A DNA stretch of 64,000 bases from Xanthostigma xanthostigma. Taxonomy: Eukaryota; Arthropoda; Insecta; Raphidioptera; Raphidiidae. Below the pieces are notes generated by a model. The model was not told the origin of the DNA and searched no databases. It saw only the letters and a list, made by a program, of their open reading frames with translations. Every line of letters starts with the position of its first letter. The first letter of the stretch is position 1. Position numbers and translations under genes: made by a program. Positions 1 through 11,160 of this stretch are shown here, piece after piece. The stretch spans positions 47,636,753-47,700,752 of the forward strand of contig OY754469.1 in NCBI GenBank assembly GCA_963575645.1, read 5' to 3'.

Positions 1-838
1 CGACTTTACAGACAACCAATTTTTTTTCATTTCTAAAGTGGACAAGTACCTACCTACTTGTCCACTTTAGAATTTCAAAAAGATCTATTTATTTTTTTTG
101 TATTTCTTAACTCCTTAGACCTTTAAAAATCAACTCCTAAAATATTTTCAAAAAATTCGATTTCTAAAAGCACAGAATAACTCAAATTATTAAATAAATA
201 TTATATTCTATTCTAATATATTATTTATTTTTCTATCAGTTCTGATAAAAAAAATTTTTGATGTCGATACGGCATTGTTCTTAAGCATGTCACAGGTACT
301 GCTTGCACGTTGTATAAAGGTGCACTGTTTAGATTTTTTGACGTGATAACGTCTTCTAAATTGATGAAACGCCGGCTGCATGCACGAAAAAGTGTAACGT
401 TCCGAAATGTGTCACGTTCCGCCTGACAGCTACTAAAATTTAGGTTATGTATTATTAAATATGATATTCGAGCGGAATACGTTATCACGTATAACTATCG
501 TCTGTAAACCGACTTTACAGACAACCAATTTTTTTTCATTTCTAAAGTGGACAAGTACCTACCTACTTGTCCACTTTAGAATTTCAAAAAGATCTATTTA
601 TTTTTTTTGTATTTCTTAACTCCTTAGACCTTTAAAAATCAACTCCTAAAATATTTTCAAAAAATTCGATTTCTAAAAGCACAGAATAACTCAAATTATT
701 AAATAAATATTATATTCTATTCTAATATATTATTTATTTTTCTATCAGTTCTGATAAAAAAAATTTTTGATGTCGATACGGCATTGTTCTTAAGCATGTC
801 AGGTACTGCTTGCACGTTGTATAAAGGTGCACTGTTTA
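1..838. repeat. Tandem duplication, about 509-bp period, containing a palindrome
   Basis: The sequence beginning CGACTTTACAGACAACC at base 1 starts again at base 510, and the two copies are nearly identical for about 330 bp; the second copy lacks 2 bp near 800. It diverges after about 838. Each copy has a perfect palindrome (33-70 and 542-579) with 16-bp arms CTAAAGTGGACAAGTA and a 6-base loop. The unit end at 480-530 recurs inverted at 48120-48175, so this is a dispersed element duplicated in tandem. The array may extend left of the window. I do not recognise the family. Confidence 0.75.
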
Positions 839-976
839 ACATTGTGTGCGTAGGCTATACTGACCAATGGCGGCGAATAAAGTGTCAAATTATGTTGTTA
901 ACCCCTTCAGGCGATCATTTCAATGGACATACTATTCTAACGCGTGTAAATTAAGTCAGCGTAATTAAACACCTTA

Positions 977-1208
977 CATAAACATTTCTCTGTCTTGGGA
1001 CTTATTTGAGATGTAGGCATGCCAAACAAAACAAAATAATACTGTGCGGGTGGGACGGAATATCGAGTCAAGTGTTGACCGCAGTCATGGAGTCATAAAC
1101 ATTTCATTGTTCTTGGGACTTATCTGAGATGCAGACATGCCAAATAAAACAAAATAATACTGTGTGGGCAGGTAGAAATATCGCGTCAAGTGTTGACCGC
1201 AGTCATGG
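977..1208. repeat. Two-copy tandem repeat, period about 117 bp
   Basis: A block running from CATAAACATTTC to GACCGCAGTCATGGA occurs twice in direct order with scattered substitutions, for example GTGCGGGTGGG versus GTGTGGGCAGG. No reading frame is conserved. It is probably an internal duplication in an old element. Confidence 0.7.
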
Positions 1209-1296
1209 ATTGGAAAATTGCAATAGATTTAAAATACGAATTGGTATTATCCATAAAATGAAATTTGTCTGTGCTTTCTGATTTGCATATTACATA

Positions 1297-1643
1297 CTAG
1301 CGGTTTCGTCCGGTTTCTCCCGGGTGCAAAAGAACGAATGGAGGGGGGGGGGGCATGAGTACGCACGTTCATCTTTACCGAGATGAATGTTGTGTCCAAA
1401 TTTCATGATGATCGGAGTTACCGTTCAAAAGTTTTTGTCGGACGGACAAATTTTGAGTTTAATTTTGCAACATTTTTCATTGATGCTCTGCTCCTATTGG
1501 TCGTAGCGTGATATTATATAGCCTATAGCCTTCTTCGATAAATGGACTATCCCACAAAACATTTTTTTTTTTAATTTGAACCAGTAGTTCCTGAGATTAG
1601 CGCGTTCAACCAAGCAAACAAACTCTTCAGCTTTATATTATAA
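1297..1643 (-). mobile_element. Non-autonomous Helitron-like element, family A, short form
   Basis: On the minus strand the element runs from AAAGCTGAAGAG to a GC-rich hairpin region (CACCCGGG / CCGG) followed by CTAG and T, the typical Helitron 3' end. Conserved internal landmarks are GTTTGTTTG with GAACGCGCTAA near the 5' end and TTTTGAACGGTAACTCC near the 3' end. Other copies are at 9644, 17440, 21145, 28130, 48824 and 51585. No Rep/helicase coding remains. It abuts the next Helitron-like element exactly. Confidence 0.65.
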
Positions 1644-2279
1644 TCTTAATATATAAAAATTACGTGTCACATGTTTGTCCGCGATGAACTCCTAAACTAC
1701 TGAACCGATTTTAAATTTGATTTGCACACCGTGTGCAATTCGACCCAACTTGAAAGATAGGATAGCTTACATTTCAATTTATAGTCGCAATATTATTTTA
1801 TTGCAAATTATTTGTCTATTCCTTGACAGTCATAATACAACCATATTAGATGGCGAACCTGTTGACTGGATTGAGTGAATATTCAATAGATGGCGCAACG
1901 AACTTAACAACCATTTAAGATGGCAATACCTGTTGACTGGATTGAGTGAATATTCAATAGATGGCGCAACGAACTTAACAACCATATATCTAGATCGAGG
2001 ATGTAAAAAAACTGAATATCGTTTAAAACTGCTCGGCACGACGGCGCAGCCGGAGTGCTCGAAATAGAGCAAGTGTTTTAAAGACCAGTTATCCACGAAT
2101 ACTTTACGCTATTTTTTTTTCGAGCATGACGGCGCAGCCGGAGTGCTCGACATACAAACATATACGCCCATGTATATTTTAAAATAGCTAGCAATTAATA
2201 AAATAGATAGATAGATGTTCCAATTAAATTGTTTTATTATTTCACTTTATACGTAGCGAAGCACGTACAGGGCCGCTAG
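1644..2279 (+). mobile_element. Non-autonomous Helitron-like element, family B
   Basis: It begins TCTTAATATATAAAAATTAC after an A and ends GGGCCGCTAG followed by T, fitting Helitron insertion between A and T with a CTRR 3' terminus. A 70-bp module containing GTTGACTGGATTGAGTG is duplicated in direct orientation at about 1846-1985. There is also a duplicated CGACGGCGCAGCCGGAGTG segment at about 2040 and 2129. No transposase coding is seen. Confidence 0.65.
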
Positions 2280-2578
2280 TTAGTATATATTTCTTGAGCG
2301 CATCTATATAAAGACGAGCCGTCCATGTCGTGTAGAACTGGTACCGGCGTGGTACCGCGGACCAGTCTCGCGGGTTATTGGTCAGCGTCAGCATGTACGT
2401 TCAAGGTTAGAGAATAAGCAACAGGCAATATTATTATACTTAACTCACCTTAGCGTAAAGATATTATTATATATATAGGTATTCGTTGGGATGCGGTTAC
2501 GCTGACACGAATTTGTCAAAACTGTTCAGAATGCAATGAATCGACACAAAATCGATCAAAATTCTCAATAAAACTACA

Positions 2579-3105
2579 GAAAGGACTCCGCACAAACCTT
2601 ATGGGATTTGGTTCTCGGTTAAATTGATCGAAAACGGTTTTATTTTATAGTTTAAAGGTCACTAAGAAAAAGTGTTCATAGGCGCATAGCCTAAAAACCA
2701 ATAGATTAACTACAGATATGTTTAACGAGATTTTAGATATAGGGATATCCATTGAATTCACACAAACATGTTCCATGTTAAACTTTTGTGCTTTTTTTTA
2801 GAAATATAAAAATAGTCGAAAACTAGGTGTTGTTGGAAAGTGTCAGCCTGTATAAAATAATGTCATATTCGGATTCAGCGCACTCGAAAACATATTTCTA
2901 GAGCTTAGGATTTTTTAAGATTGTGAATTCAATGGATATCCCTATATCTAAAATCTCGCTAAACATATCTGTAGCTAAAAATCTATTTGATTTTAGGTAT
3001 GCGCCCATGGACACTTTTTTTAGCGACCTTTAAACTATAAAATAAAACCATTTTCGATCAACTTAACCGAGAACGAAAACCCAAAAGGTTTGTCAGGGGT
3101 TCTTT
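2579..3105. mobile_element. Foldback element with about 170-bp imperfect inverted arms
   Basis: The left arm (about 2579-2763) is the imperfect reverse complement of the right arm (about 2932-3105). Shared landmarks are GATATCCATTGAATTC, TCTCGTTAAACATATC-like and GGTTCTCGGTTAA-like blocks. The loop of about 168 bp has no ORF. This is a MITE or foldback of unknown superfamily. Confidence 0.75.
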
Positions 3106-3239
3106 GTGTATTATTGTTACACAAAAGCATCGATAATAATTCTGACAGACATCCTTTTCTAATAGGTTTTGATAAAACGGTTCAATACGATTTAGCAATT
3201 TTTATATCGATAATATGATTTATGCATTGGATGCTCTAA

Positions 3240-3503
3240 TGCCTCCACTACACACGTGGCCAGCACCGCCACTTACAGGCACTCACGATTGTGTAGAGGG
3301 CATATTCGTCGGTGCGTGGACATAATCGCCTGTAATCGGCAGTAATCGGTTGATTGTCGGTACATCAAAGGAATGCGTGGCCAGCATCGTGCGCCCGTAC
3401 ACACAATCGGACTGGCACGATTGTGTGGAGGGCTAGGCAATCATCGCGGCGATGATAGGCATTTATTTGAGTGGCGGTGCTGGCCACGTGTGTAGTGGAG
3501 GCA
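3240..3503. mobile_element. MITE with long TIRs, probable PIF/Harbinger
   Basis: Terminal inverted repeats of about 34 bp, starting TGCCTCCACTACACACGTGG, are perfect at the two ends. Both ends are flanked by TAA (3237-3239 and 3504-3506), matching the TWA target duplication of PIF/Harbinger. The 264-bp element is GC-richer than its surroundings and non-coding. Confidence 0.75.
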
Positions 3504-3942
3504 TAAAGATTGCTGTACACGAGGGCCACTAGATTCTTTGTTACATTTGGCTGCTAGGTTTGAAGTGTGCTGTAGCGCTGGATTTCGTGATGACTTTTAT
3601 GTCTTTATGACTTTATGTCTTTAAATAAATAATAATAATATGTGTTCGGCTTTACACGACGCGTGTGTTGAAGCCTTGCTTTGTAGATGGGTTTAGTGCG
3701 CGCGCAGTCACAGATCGAATGTTAACAAAAGTTTATTGTCGCTGAACGGAACACATATTATGACGCCATGCTTGCTTGTGAAATTAACACTGGTAGAGTT
3801 ATGGTATAAAATTAAATCTGGAGCAAACCACTGATATACGAGATATTTCAGAGAAAACCACACAGCTCCTAAAAAAGTTTATTTCTCGTATATCGACTTA
3901 TGGGATACACTATTTTCATTCTATACAGAGTGTATCTTATAA

Positions 3943-4651
3943 GGAGGTTAAGCCGTTTTACGAAGATAATGAAAAAAATCTGAAATAAAGTTTTTTTAAT
4001 AGATTTTTTTATGACAAAATTTTCTGTAAAAAATTCAAAATCATTAGGAGATTAATTATAAAGTTAAAAATTAAAAAAAAAAAGCATGTAGTCTTATGGA
4101 AAATATGTCAACCACCTAGCATGCAAACTGTTCACTTTATTTTTTTGCAAATAACCAAATAATGTCAGCAGTTTCGAAAACTAACTATGTAAAGCATCGA
4201 TGTCTTATGAATATTTTAATATTTTTTCCAATTTAATTAGGAGACTTTTAATCAATAAAAAAAAATTATTAAACCTTGGCACTTTTCGATTATGGACTTG
4301 ACAGTTTTAACAATTTTAACTGAATTTTCAACTTTTTAATGATTTAATTTTTATTACTTCTAATTTATTTTTTTAATTATTTACTGCAAAAAATATATGT
4401 AAAATATAGATTACAGATATTTACATAAATTTATTTTTTTTAACCTAACTTTGTACATAAAATTCAAAAGTTAGTCCATTAAGGAAAATACTGAAATAAT
4501 TAATTATAATTAAAAAAAAAATTATTTATGCCTTTGTGACAATAATTTATTGGTATCATCGACTTAAAACATTTTGTAAAAATTTATTATGGAAAAGTTC
4601 TCATTTAGAATTCGAGTTATTTTTGATTGGGACTGTAACGGATCAACCTCC
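3943..4651 (-). mobile_element. TTAA-flanked MITE (piggyBac-like), copy 1, inverted
   Basis: Its ends are GGAGGTTA and TCAACCTCC, with TTAA on the right and a decayed ATAA on the left. The body is the reverse complement of the elements at 16201, 18347 and 47111, with the GACTGTAACGGATCAACC end at the right. The 709 bp are non-coding and very AT-rich. The TTAA duplication suggests piggyBac-family mobilisation, although the terminus is not the usual CCC start. Confidence 0.75.
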
Positions 4652-4760
4652 TTAAAAAGCACTTGTGACTGTTATTTAGTGTTCAAGTTCAAAACAAAAA
4701 ATTAAAGAAATAATTCAGGAAAATGTCCTAATTTTAATTTTTTTCAACATCAACTTTAAT

Positions 4761-5068
4761 AAGCAAAAATATTAGGAGCACTGTGGTTTGAATCTAATAA
4801 AAAATAGAGAATAGTTACTTCTTACCACAACAAGTTTATTAGTGGATGTATATTTCGAGAGCTATGCTCTCATCTTCAGCAATACACTAAACTAAGTCTA
4901 TGGTTAATTTTTAGTACCTGTACTATTATTTTAATTTATACCTGTAATTGCTATATAATGTAAAGATTTATGTTTATGAACTTAGTTTAGTGTATTGCTG
5001 AAGATGAGAAATGTACATCCACTAATAAACTTGTTGTGGTAAGAAGTAACTATTCTCTATTTTTTATT
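4761..5068 (-). mobile_element. Snap-back retroelement with hammerhead-like cores, Penelope-like candidate
   Basis: A perfect 12-bp direct repeat ATCAACTTTAAT flanks the element (4749-4760 and 5069-5080). Inside, arms of about 80 bp (about 4795-4890 and 4980-5068) are inverted copies of one another. The left arm, read on the minus strand, holds a full CTGAAGA + hairpin + GAAAT core; the right arm keeps CTGAAGA and GAAAT but has lost the hairpin. A target duplication of this length fits target-primed reverse transcription rather than most DNA transposons. No protein is encoded. Confidence 0.7.
4849..4879 (-). ncRNA. Hammerhead-ribozyme-like core
   Basis: On the minus strand the order is CTGAAGA, one unpaired T, a perfect 6-bp hairpin (GAGAGC-ATA-GCTCTC), then GAAAT and ATA. 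This matches CUGANGA / stem II / GAAA with an AUA cleavage triplet. Flanking TTAGTG and CACTAA could form distal stem I. The extra base between CUGANGA and stem II is not canonical, so self-cleavage is unproven. Confidence 0.4.
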
Positions 5069-5080
5069 ATCAACTTTAAT

Positions 5081-5897
5081 GTCAAACGATACTCAACTTT
5101 TTTATTTGAAGTGCTCGCATATTTTTAATTTCAGCGGGTGGATAATTTTTCCTGAAAACAACAATGTTCAAGAAGAGGACTTTAGCGCAAAATTCGTTCG
5201 AAAAAATTTCAACCTATTTACAAATCCTCATATTCAGGAAAAAAAATAAAACAATATTAATTATGCAGACATTTCTTGTAGAAAAAAAATAGAATTAGGA
5301 TCTTTTTGTAGTACTTTCACAATGATTTCCTGTAGTTTTCTAAATTGGACAATAAATAACGGAGTTATGGCTTGAGCAATTTTTTTTGAAAGCACTTGTA
5401 AAAATGAAAAAGATATCTCAGATCGTGTATTTCGTACTTCAATCACAAGACAATGTTGCTCTATATTTTGTTTCTGTCTGTTCTTATTTGATATTATGTG
5501 ATAACGGCTGGAAAGATTTTAATTAAAATCGGCACACTTTTAACTTTTTATCCGACTACACTACAGGTAAGATAAGGTTCCCATCAAAATTGACACTAAT
5601 GCGAGCAAAGCCGCGGGCAAAAACTACTTTTTATTATATTTTCGGACACTGTATATTGCTAAGACAATTTTCGCTTTTTAACAAATCAAACATTGAGACT
5701 AACTGGAACAAACCTCAACAATCATTTTGTTCCCAATAAAATTATAACGGACATCATTCTTTTTCAACTTGTACAATAGTCAGTAATTAATAATTATTAT
5801 TAGTGTCTATAAATCATTTTCAATTAAAACGAGTATTCTGTCAGTAAGTACTTTTAAACGGTAGTATTTAGCATCACACTGCGTATGTTTGCTTTTC
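5081..5897. other. No gene or element recognised
   Basis: AT-rich sequence. Short ORFs here lack codon structure or homology that I can recognise. I see no terminal repeats. Confidence 0.6.
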
Positions 5898-6693
5898 TAA
5901 AAGACCGCGCACACTTGTCAAGCATCAACCTGCACGACCAGTACAACACAAGAATACAACCTGCATACTAGACCAGCATAAACCAACATAATATACTACC
6001 TGCACGAACTTTAGTACAAGTTTTTGTAAAGTGTGGTAGACATTTTGCAGTTGTCAAATAGTTTTATCGATGCAAATAATAATAATGCGTTTAACGTCCG
6101 TTTCTCGACTTTATGTCATAACAGACGCCATTCGCACCATTACTAATTTTTTTCTACCACACTTCCCGTTATTTTCTACAATTTTTCAAATTCCACTTAA
6201 TTAATAGCAATGGGCGAATGAAGGAATTTTAGGACATTAGGATAAGATAGGCAAATTTTGAGCATAGGAGTTTGACAGGTAATTGGCCATGGCCTTGAAT
6301 GAGGAACCATATCTGTAATTATTGAGGGAAACCATGGAAAACCTCAACAAGATGGTCGGTACAGTAATTACCGTTTCTCGGCGAGGGGCAACAGGAAAAA
6401 GTCCCAGCCACGTCTGTTCCCGTCGGGATTCGAACCCGGTACCTCCTGAATGCGAGTCTAGTGCTCTTACCACTACGCCACCCCGCTCGGTTATCGGTGT
6501 AAATTAAATACACATCAACACACTAGATCGGCTCATGAGCGCGGCTAGACAGAAATGGCAGTCGACCGACTGATGGTCGTTGCTGTCTACTCACTGCAGG
6601 TGCCGGTTTAATTACCTTCTCGAATAGGCTTTTTTGTTCCGTGCTGTGCTGGTCGTGCAGGTTCGTGCTTCGCAATTTGAGCGCGGTTTTTTA
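5898..6693. mobile_element. MITE split by a SINE insertion
   Basis: Inverted ends TAAAAGACCGCGCAC (left) and TAAAAAACCGCGCTC (right, minus strand) continue inward through the shared block CCTGCACGACCAG. The SINE at 6078-6490 with its own target duplication interrupts it. A related end lies at 8872-8960, and a weaker relative at about 45300-45360. The superfamily is unknown. Confidence 0.65.
6078..6490 (-). mobile_element. Full-length tRNA-derived SINE
   Basis: A 14-bp target duplication TTATCGATGCAAAT / TTATCGGTGTAAAT (6064-6077 and 6491-6504, 12 of 14 matching) bounds the element. On the minus strand it begins with a tRNA-like head: A box TGGCGTAGTGGTAAGAGC and B box GGTTCGAATCC. A 330-bp body follows, then an (ATT)n tail. 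Related 5'-truncated or partial copies are at 13484, 14090 and 57772. Transcription would be by RNA polymerase III and mobilisation by a LINE in trans; the LINE partner is not identified. Confidence 0.85.
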
Positions 6694-7289
6694 ATCGTGC
6701 TTGTTTCAAACCTTGCTACCGACTTATTTCGTCAACTTCCCGTTATCCGATTGAGTTGAAATTTGGCAAATGTGTGTAGATCAAATAATAGTCTTGCAAT
6801 AACGAGGCACTGGGAGAGTTACAAAATTCAAGGCTTTGCAAAGGCCTCTACCTTTCCGCCAGGTATTCGATTCTGTGATCAGACGTTAAAAAAAAAGTGA
6901 TAAACAATTTTCATCTTGCTTCAAATACCTATTCAAAATTTTTTTATAGCTCTTGGACGATTATGACGACTTGATATTGTTTCCATGATAGCGATATTAT
7001 GTAATGTAAAATTTATTGCACGCCACTGTCACAGTACGTTGTTAAGTATAAACACATTCCACATACGGTATCCTATGATGATTGTATTATTACTCGTTAG
7101 ACATGCACAAAATACCATATGGTTTCATCAAGTGTTTCAAGTTATGTGTTTATGTAAATATCCCAACATCTTCAAGAAATATGTTACTGCCTGCTGTAAA
7201 TTAACGATGAGCGATTTTTCCTTTTACAAATTGCAGTAAACACAAGAAGGCATCATCAAAGAATATAAGAGGTGATAAAACGATTTGTT
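6694..7289. other. No gene recognised
   Basis: Includes a short block (about 6730-6780, CTTCCCGTTATCCGATTGAG) whose reverse complement resembles the tandem repeat at 42592. Nothing else is recognisable. Confidence 0.5.
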
Positions 7290-7640
7290 GTGATACCGAT
7301 ATCTTATATATTAATACGCTAAGGTTAAGAATATTTGCCTCCCTTTTTAGAAAAAACCTCACAATTAACTCCACATAAATTATATATCATTTTAAAGATA
7401 ATTGCTTGCTCTACTGACATCGACAACTGAAAAATTTATTATTGCTTTTGTTTTTGTAAATTAATTAAAATACAGCAACGCTGAACAACGTCTGCCATCT
7501 GACGGCTTTAATTTTGAAACAACGTCAACACTTCGATCTGTCATCTGACCTTCATATTGTAATACAACAGACACAATACTGCATACTGCCATCTGACGGC
7601 TTTAATTTTGAAACAGCGAGCAACGCTGAACAACGTCACA
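7290..7640. repeat. Dispersed duplication shared with 58607-58925
   Basis: The block from ATACGCTAAGG to CGCTGAACAACGTCACAG recurs at 58607-58925 in the same orientation. Within it the module GCCATCTGACGGCTTTAATT repeats twice. It is non-coding and of unknown family. Confidence 0.75.
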
Positions 7641-8132
7641 GGCAGTCGTTAGATTCCTAGCTAGATTCAGGGCGGGCTATGTAGCTGGCTTTCGCGATCG
7701 CTTCACACGATGCGTGTGTTGAAGCTGATTTTATGGGTTTGGTGCGCGCGCAGTGGCTTTTTAAAAAAAAACTATTTTTACCCACGACGGAACGCAGCAG
7801 GTATATGCGTTTAGGGTGAGAGATTGTTTGTTTGTTTGCAGACTCGCATGTCGCCATTTATCTCAAAAACGGCTTGATCAATTCAGATGCGGTTTTCTGT
7901 AAAAGGTTTGTAATTCATCTGTGATGGTTCTTAGTGCAAGAAATCTCAAAAAAGTTTAAAATAAAATAAAAAACAAAATTAAGAATTTTGAAAAATTATG
8001 TTGTAATTGAAAAAGAATTAAGTAAAATTCTAAAAGTACCCGACTTAACGCAGGTAAGTAGCCAAAGAAAATCGGTCGGGGGCTGCCATTCGCTGCCCTG
8101 AAATTAACTAATTAACTTATAAAATAGTACGA

Positions 8133-8344
8133 AATACTGCAAGGCTAAAATATTAAAACAATTTTTATTCACTAGAACATTATTTATTGGTTAACGTTTC
8201 GGCAATATTTCTTGTCTTCTTCAGGACCGTAACGTTGACTAATACATAATGTTCTAGTGAATAAAAATTGTTTTAATATCTTAGGCTTGTATCCCGTATA
8301 TTTTTATCATACCATAATACCAAGGTGTCTTATTTTATTTTATT
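8133..8344 (-). mobile_element. Snap-back retroelement with hammerhead-like core, Penelope-like candidate
   Basis: Flanked by AAAATAGTACGA (8121-8132) and AAAATATTACGA (8345-8356), an 11-of-12 match. The internal inverted arms include CACTAGAACATTAT and AAAACAATTTTTATTC. The element lies in the loop of an older foldback. Small and non-coding. Confidence 0.65.
8193..8224 (-). ncRNA. Hammerhead-ribozyme-like core
   Basis: Minus strand: CTGAAGA, one A, GACAA / TTGCC stem (one mismatch), then GAAAC and GTT. All core bases of CUGANGA and GAAA are present. The mismatch and the extra base make activity uncertain. Confidence 0.35.
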
Positions 8345-8575
8345 AAAATATTACGACTTTAAAATCACGTTGGGTACGTAAATAATTGTAGTCTTCAATT
8401 GATATTTTCCTATTCTTAATTCAGGGCAGCGAATGGCAGCCCCCGAGGGATTTTCTTTGATTATAACTTATCTCCTTTTAGTCGGGAGGTTTCAAAATTT
8501 TATTTAATCCTTTTTCAATTACAACGTTTACATTGGTCGTGGGTTTTTTCAAAATTTTTAATTTTGTTTTTTATA

Positions 8576-9643
8576 ATCCTCACTAAACGCATAACGTTCA
8601 CGTCTGTCGTACGGAATAGCACTATTCATTCTTATAAACCACCTACAAGCTTAGAAAGTTGGCGTCTATAGTTTTCCTTGTATGATAGCACTTGGCCACT
8701 TGTTTCTTCATCGTCACTCAAAAACACTTGAGACAAAGATTGCACGGCACAAAAGCTTCGTTCGTGCGCTGTATTGAAATCTTTTCCGAACGGTTTGAAG
8801 AAGAAAAAACGCATCAATGAAGCAGTACTTCAGTTGTCAGACATATACTATGTACAAAATTTACTAATAAAAGACCGCGCACACGTATCCAGGATGGATC
8901 AGTAGGACCAGCACGGCACGAACCTGCACGATGTCGCACACTAGACTAGCAACTTTTAGTGCTGGTTCAGAACGCGGCAGACATTTTGCAGTTTGTGATA
9001 GATGTTTATTTGTACAAATGTGCTGAATCGAGTACAATCTACCGAGAATAAGCTTTAATAAACTTTATACAAGGTATTGTTCACCGAGATTCATAGTTGA
9101 CCTTGCTTTAGTATGTTCCGCTCTCTATCTCAAAAACGGTTGGGCGCATGAAAAAATGTTAAGAACAAAATTTGTCGAAAATTTTATGCTCTACAATTTT
9201 TATAATAGCTGTTGACATCATTAGAGCTATAGAAATCGAGATAATTGCAAAAAACCGATTTTTGTGACGTTTGACCTTGAATAACTTACGACTCAGACAC
9301 GAGATTTTATGAGACTTTTGAGACAACTTTTAGAACGCCAAAATGAAGGTGTATACAAGTTTCCAGCTTGTTATCTCTCATTCCGAGGTGAAACCCCTAA
9401 TATGACTGCACTATGACGGGAAATTGTATAATGAATCAAATCAGAACTAGTTTCGAATCTGGTTTGATAACAGAGCTGTATAGTCGCACAGTCTCTTGTC
9501 TCGTTAGGTGAATGTACTCGGTCGACCACTTGGTGCATGCATTGTTCTTATCACTTATCAACTAACAGATATGGCGTACACCACGTATGCACGATGTTGT
9601 TTCTACACTGCACTCAGTGTAGAGAGTGCAAAAATAGAGTTGA
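8576..9643. other. No gene recognised; one MITE end
   Basis: An isolated end of the TAAAAGACCGCGCAC MITE lies at about 8872-8960. The rest is unremarkable AT-rich sequence. Confidence 0.5.
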
Positions 9644-10200
9644 GTAGCGGTCCCGTCCGGTTTCACCCGGGTGCAAAAGAACGAATGGGGAAGGGAGTAC
9701 GCACATTCATCTTAGTTTACCGAGATGAATGTTGTGTCCAAATTTCATAATGATCGGAGTTACCGTTCTAAAGTTTTTGTCGATAAAAAGCAGTATTTAT
9801 ACTTTCTTTAAGTAATAAATTTCTTTTAATATAATATTTAATTGAAAACACTGTAGGAAAATTATTTTTATATAGGTACCTATAGTCGTAACAGTTTTCA
9901 AATGAGCTATTAATTAGATTTATTTAATTTTAATTAGTCGTAAAAAATTTTAAAGAATTGAAATGTAAGCCTTAGAAGAAAGCAATGCAGAAAATTAAAA
10001 AAAAAAAATAAAAATATATTCGCCCAACGTTGGGCTCGAACCCACGACCCTGATATTAACAGTCGCATGCTCTACCGATTGACCCAGTCGGGCTTGTGAA
10101 TATACGACCTAATATTGATATATCTAGTTACGGCATTTTACCTGAATAGAAACTATTTTTGGGATACATTTTGCAACATTTTTCATTGATGTTCCGTTCC
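9644..10200 (-). mobile_element. Helitron-like family A, long form with tRNA-like module
   Basis: The 3' end of family A (9644, GTAG instead of CTAG) runs through TTTTGAACGG-like sequence, then a roughly 370-bp insert carrying a tRNA-Lys-like domain, then part of the 5' half. The 5' end is missing beyond about 10200. Same arrangement as 21145-21883, so the composite moves as one unit. Confidence 0.65.
10021..10093 (-). tRNA. tRNA-Lys-like domain of a SINE-like module (not a functional tRNA)
   Basis: The acceptor stem GCCCGAC / GTTGGGC pairs, with one G-T wobble; the D arm and TPsiC arm (GGTTCGAGCC) are recognisable. The anticodon triplet reads GTT in a Lys-type backbone, and two anticodon-stem pairs are broken. 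The same domain recurs in two other composite elements, so I read it as a mobile-element part. Confidence 0.55.
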
Positions 10201-10665
10201 AACAGATTAAAATAAAACAATTCTTAAAATTGAATTATAAAATTTATAAAGCATTATTATGAATAGAAATCAACATTTCTCGTTTGCTTTTTACAAAATC
10301 TATCAAGAATATGTGTATATTATTAGATTTTTTTCTTAAATGGTAGAAAATAATCTACTATAGTGTCCATTTTTATCTTTCTATGACCACTTGAAGCTTC
10401 CCTGATTTTCCATAACATTGCAATTCTGTAACAATTATTATTATTTAATTCAACATATTTATTAACGTAAGTTTGTTACATGAATATTACTTAATTCAAC
10501 ATATTTATTAATTTAAGTTTTTTTTAACATGAACACTCCTTCCTAGTTCATACGCTCCGCTGCCATCTTGCCTCTGTTTCTCCACATGACCACCAGAGTA
10601 CACCAGTGGCGGCGTGGCTTTTTAAGACGTGGTGTTACAATTCTTATTTTTCACCGGATAAACTA

Positions 10666-11122
10666 CAGTAGAATCCGAATAGTACGACTCCGTTTATAAC
10701 GGCCAACCGCTTTTAACGACGTAAATGCAACCTCAAGTTTGATTTTCATAAAACATACTGCGAAAGTATATCCGTTTAGTACGACTCCGGTTAAAGCGAT
10801 CAACCGCTTTCAGCGACTTAATTTATTAAAAGTTGTTCGGTTAGAACGACGCACATCTCAAAATGATTCATAATTTCAAGGGCAAATACTTGCATTATCT
10901 CGATGCACCCACTCCCTTCCTTCCCAGATGCACGCTGTTTTATTCCCGAGTAAATTCCATAGTATTTTTTCCCCTTTTGATGAATCAATGCGTTAACTTC
11001 GTGTCAACGCACGTCAAAATGAGATTATATTATATAAAATTTCATGCCGTTTTGTGCGTCGTCCGGTTAGTACGGCGTAATATAGCCGGTCCCTTAACAG
11101 TCGCTTTATCCGGATTCTACTG
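10666..11122. mobile_element. pogo/Tigger-like MITE 1
   Basis: Termini CAGTAGAATCCG and CGGATTCTACTG are perfect inverted repeats flanked by TA duplications (10664-10665, 11123-11124). Subterminal repeats (TTAGTACGACTCCG, AACCGCTTT) are spaced through both ends, as expected for transposase binding sites. Non-coding, 457 bp. Confidence 0.8.
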
Positions 11123-11160
11123 TACATTGTAATGTGCCTACTTGTATATGTAGGTATCTA

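Larger units (their letters stand above)
7968..8575. mobile_element. Outer foldback element hosting a second snap-back in its loop
   Basis: Arms at about 7968-8102 and 8423-8575 are imperfect reverse complements, meeting at GGGGGCTGCCATTCGCTGCC. The loop contains the snap-back at 8133-8344, so the foldback is the older insertion. No coding sequence. Confidence 0.75.

Noticed and set aside
6237-6513. Overlapping ORFs across both strands
   Set aside because: They are readings of the SINE and its tRNA-like head.
10021-10093. Functional tRNA gene
   Set aside because: Anticodon stem is broken and the sequence lies at a fixed place inside a repeated element.
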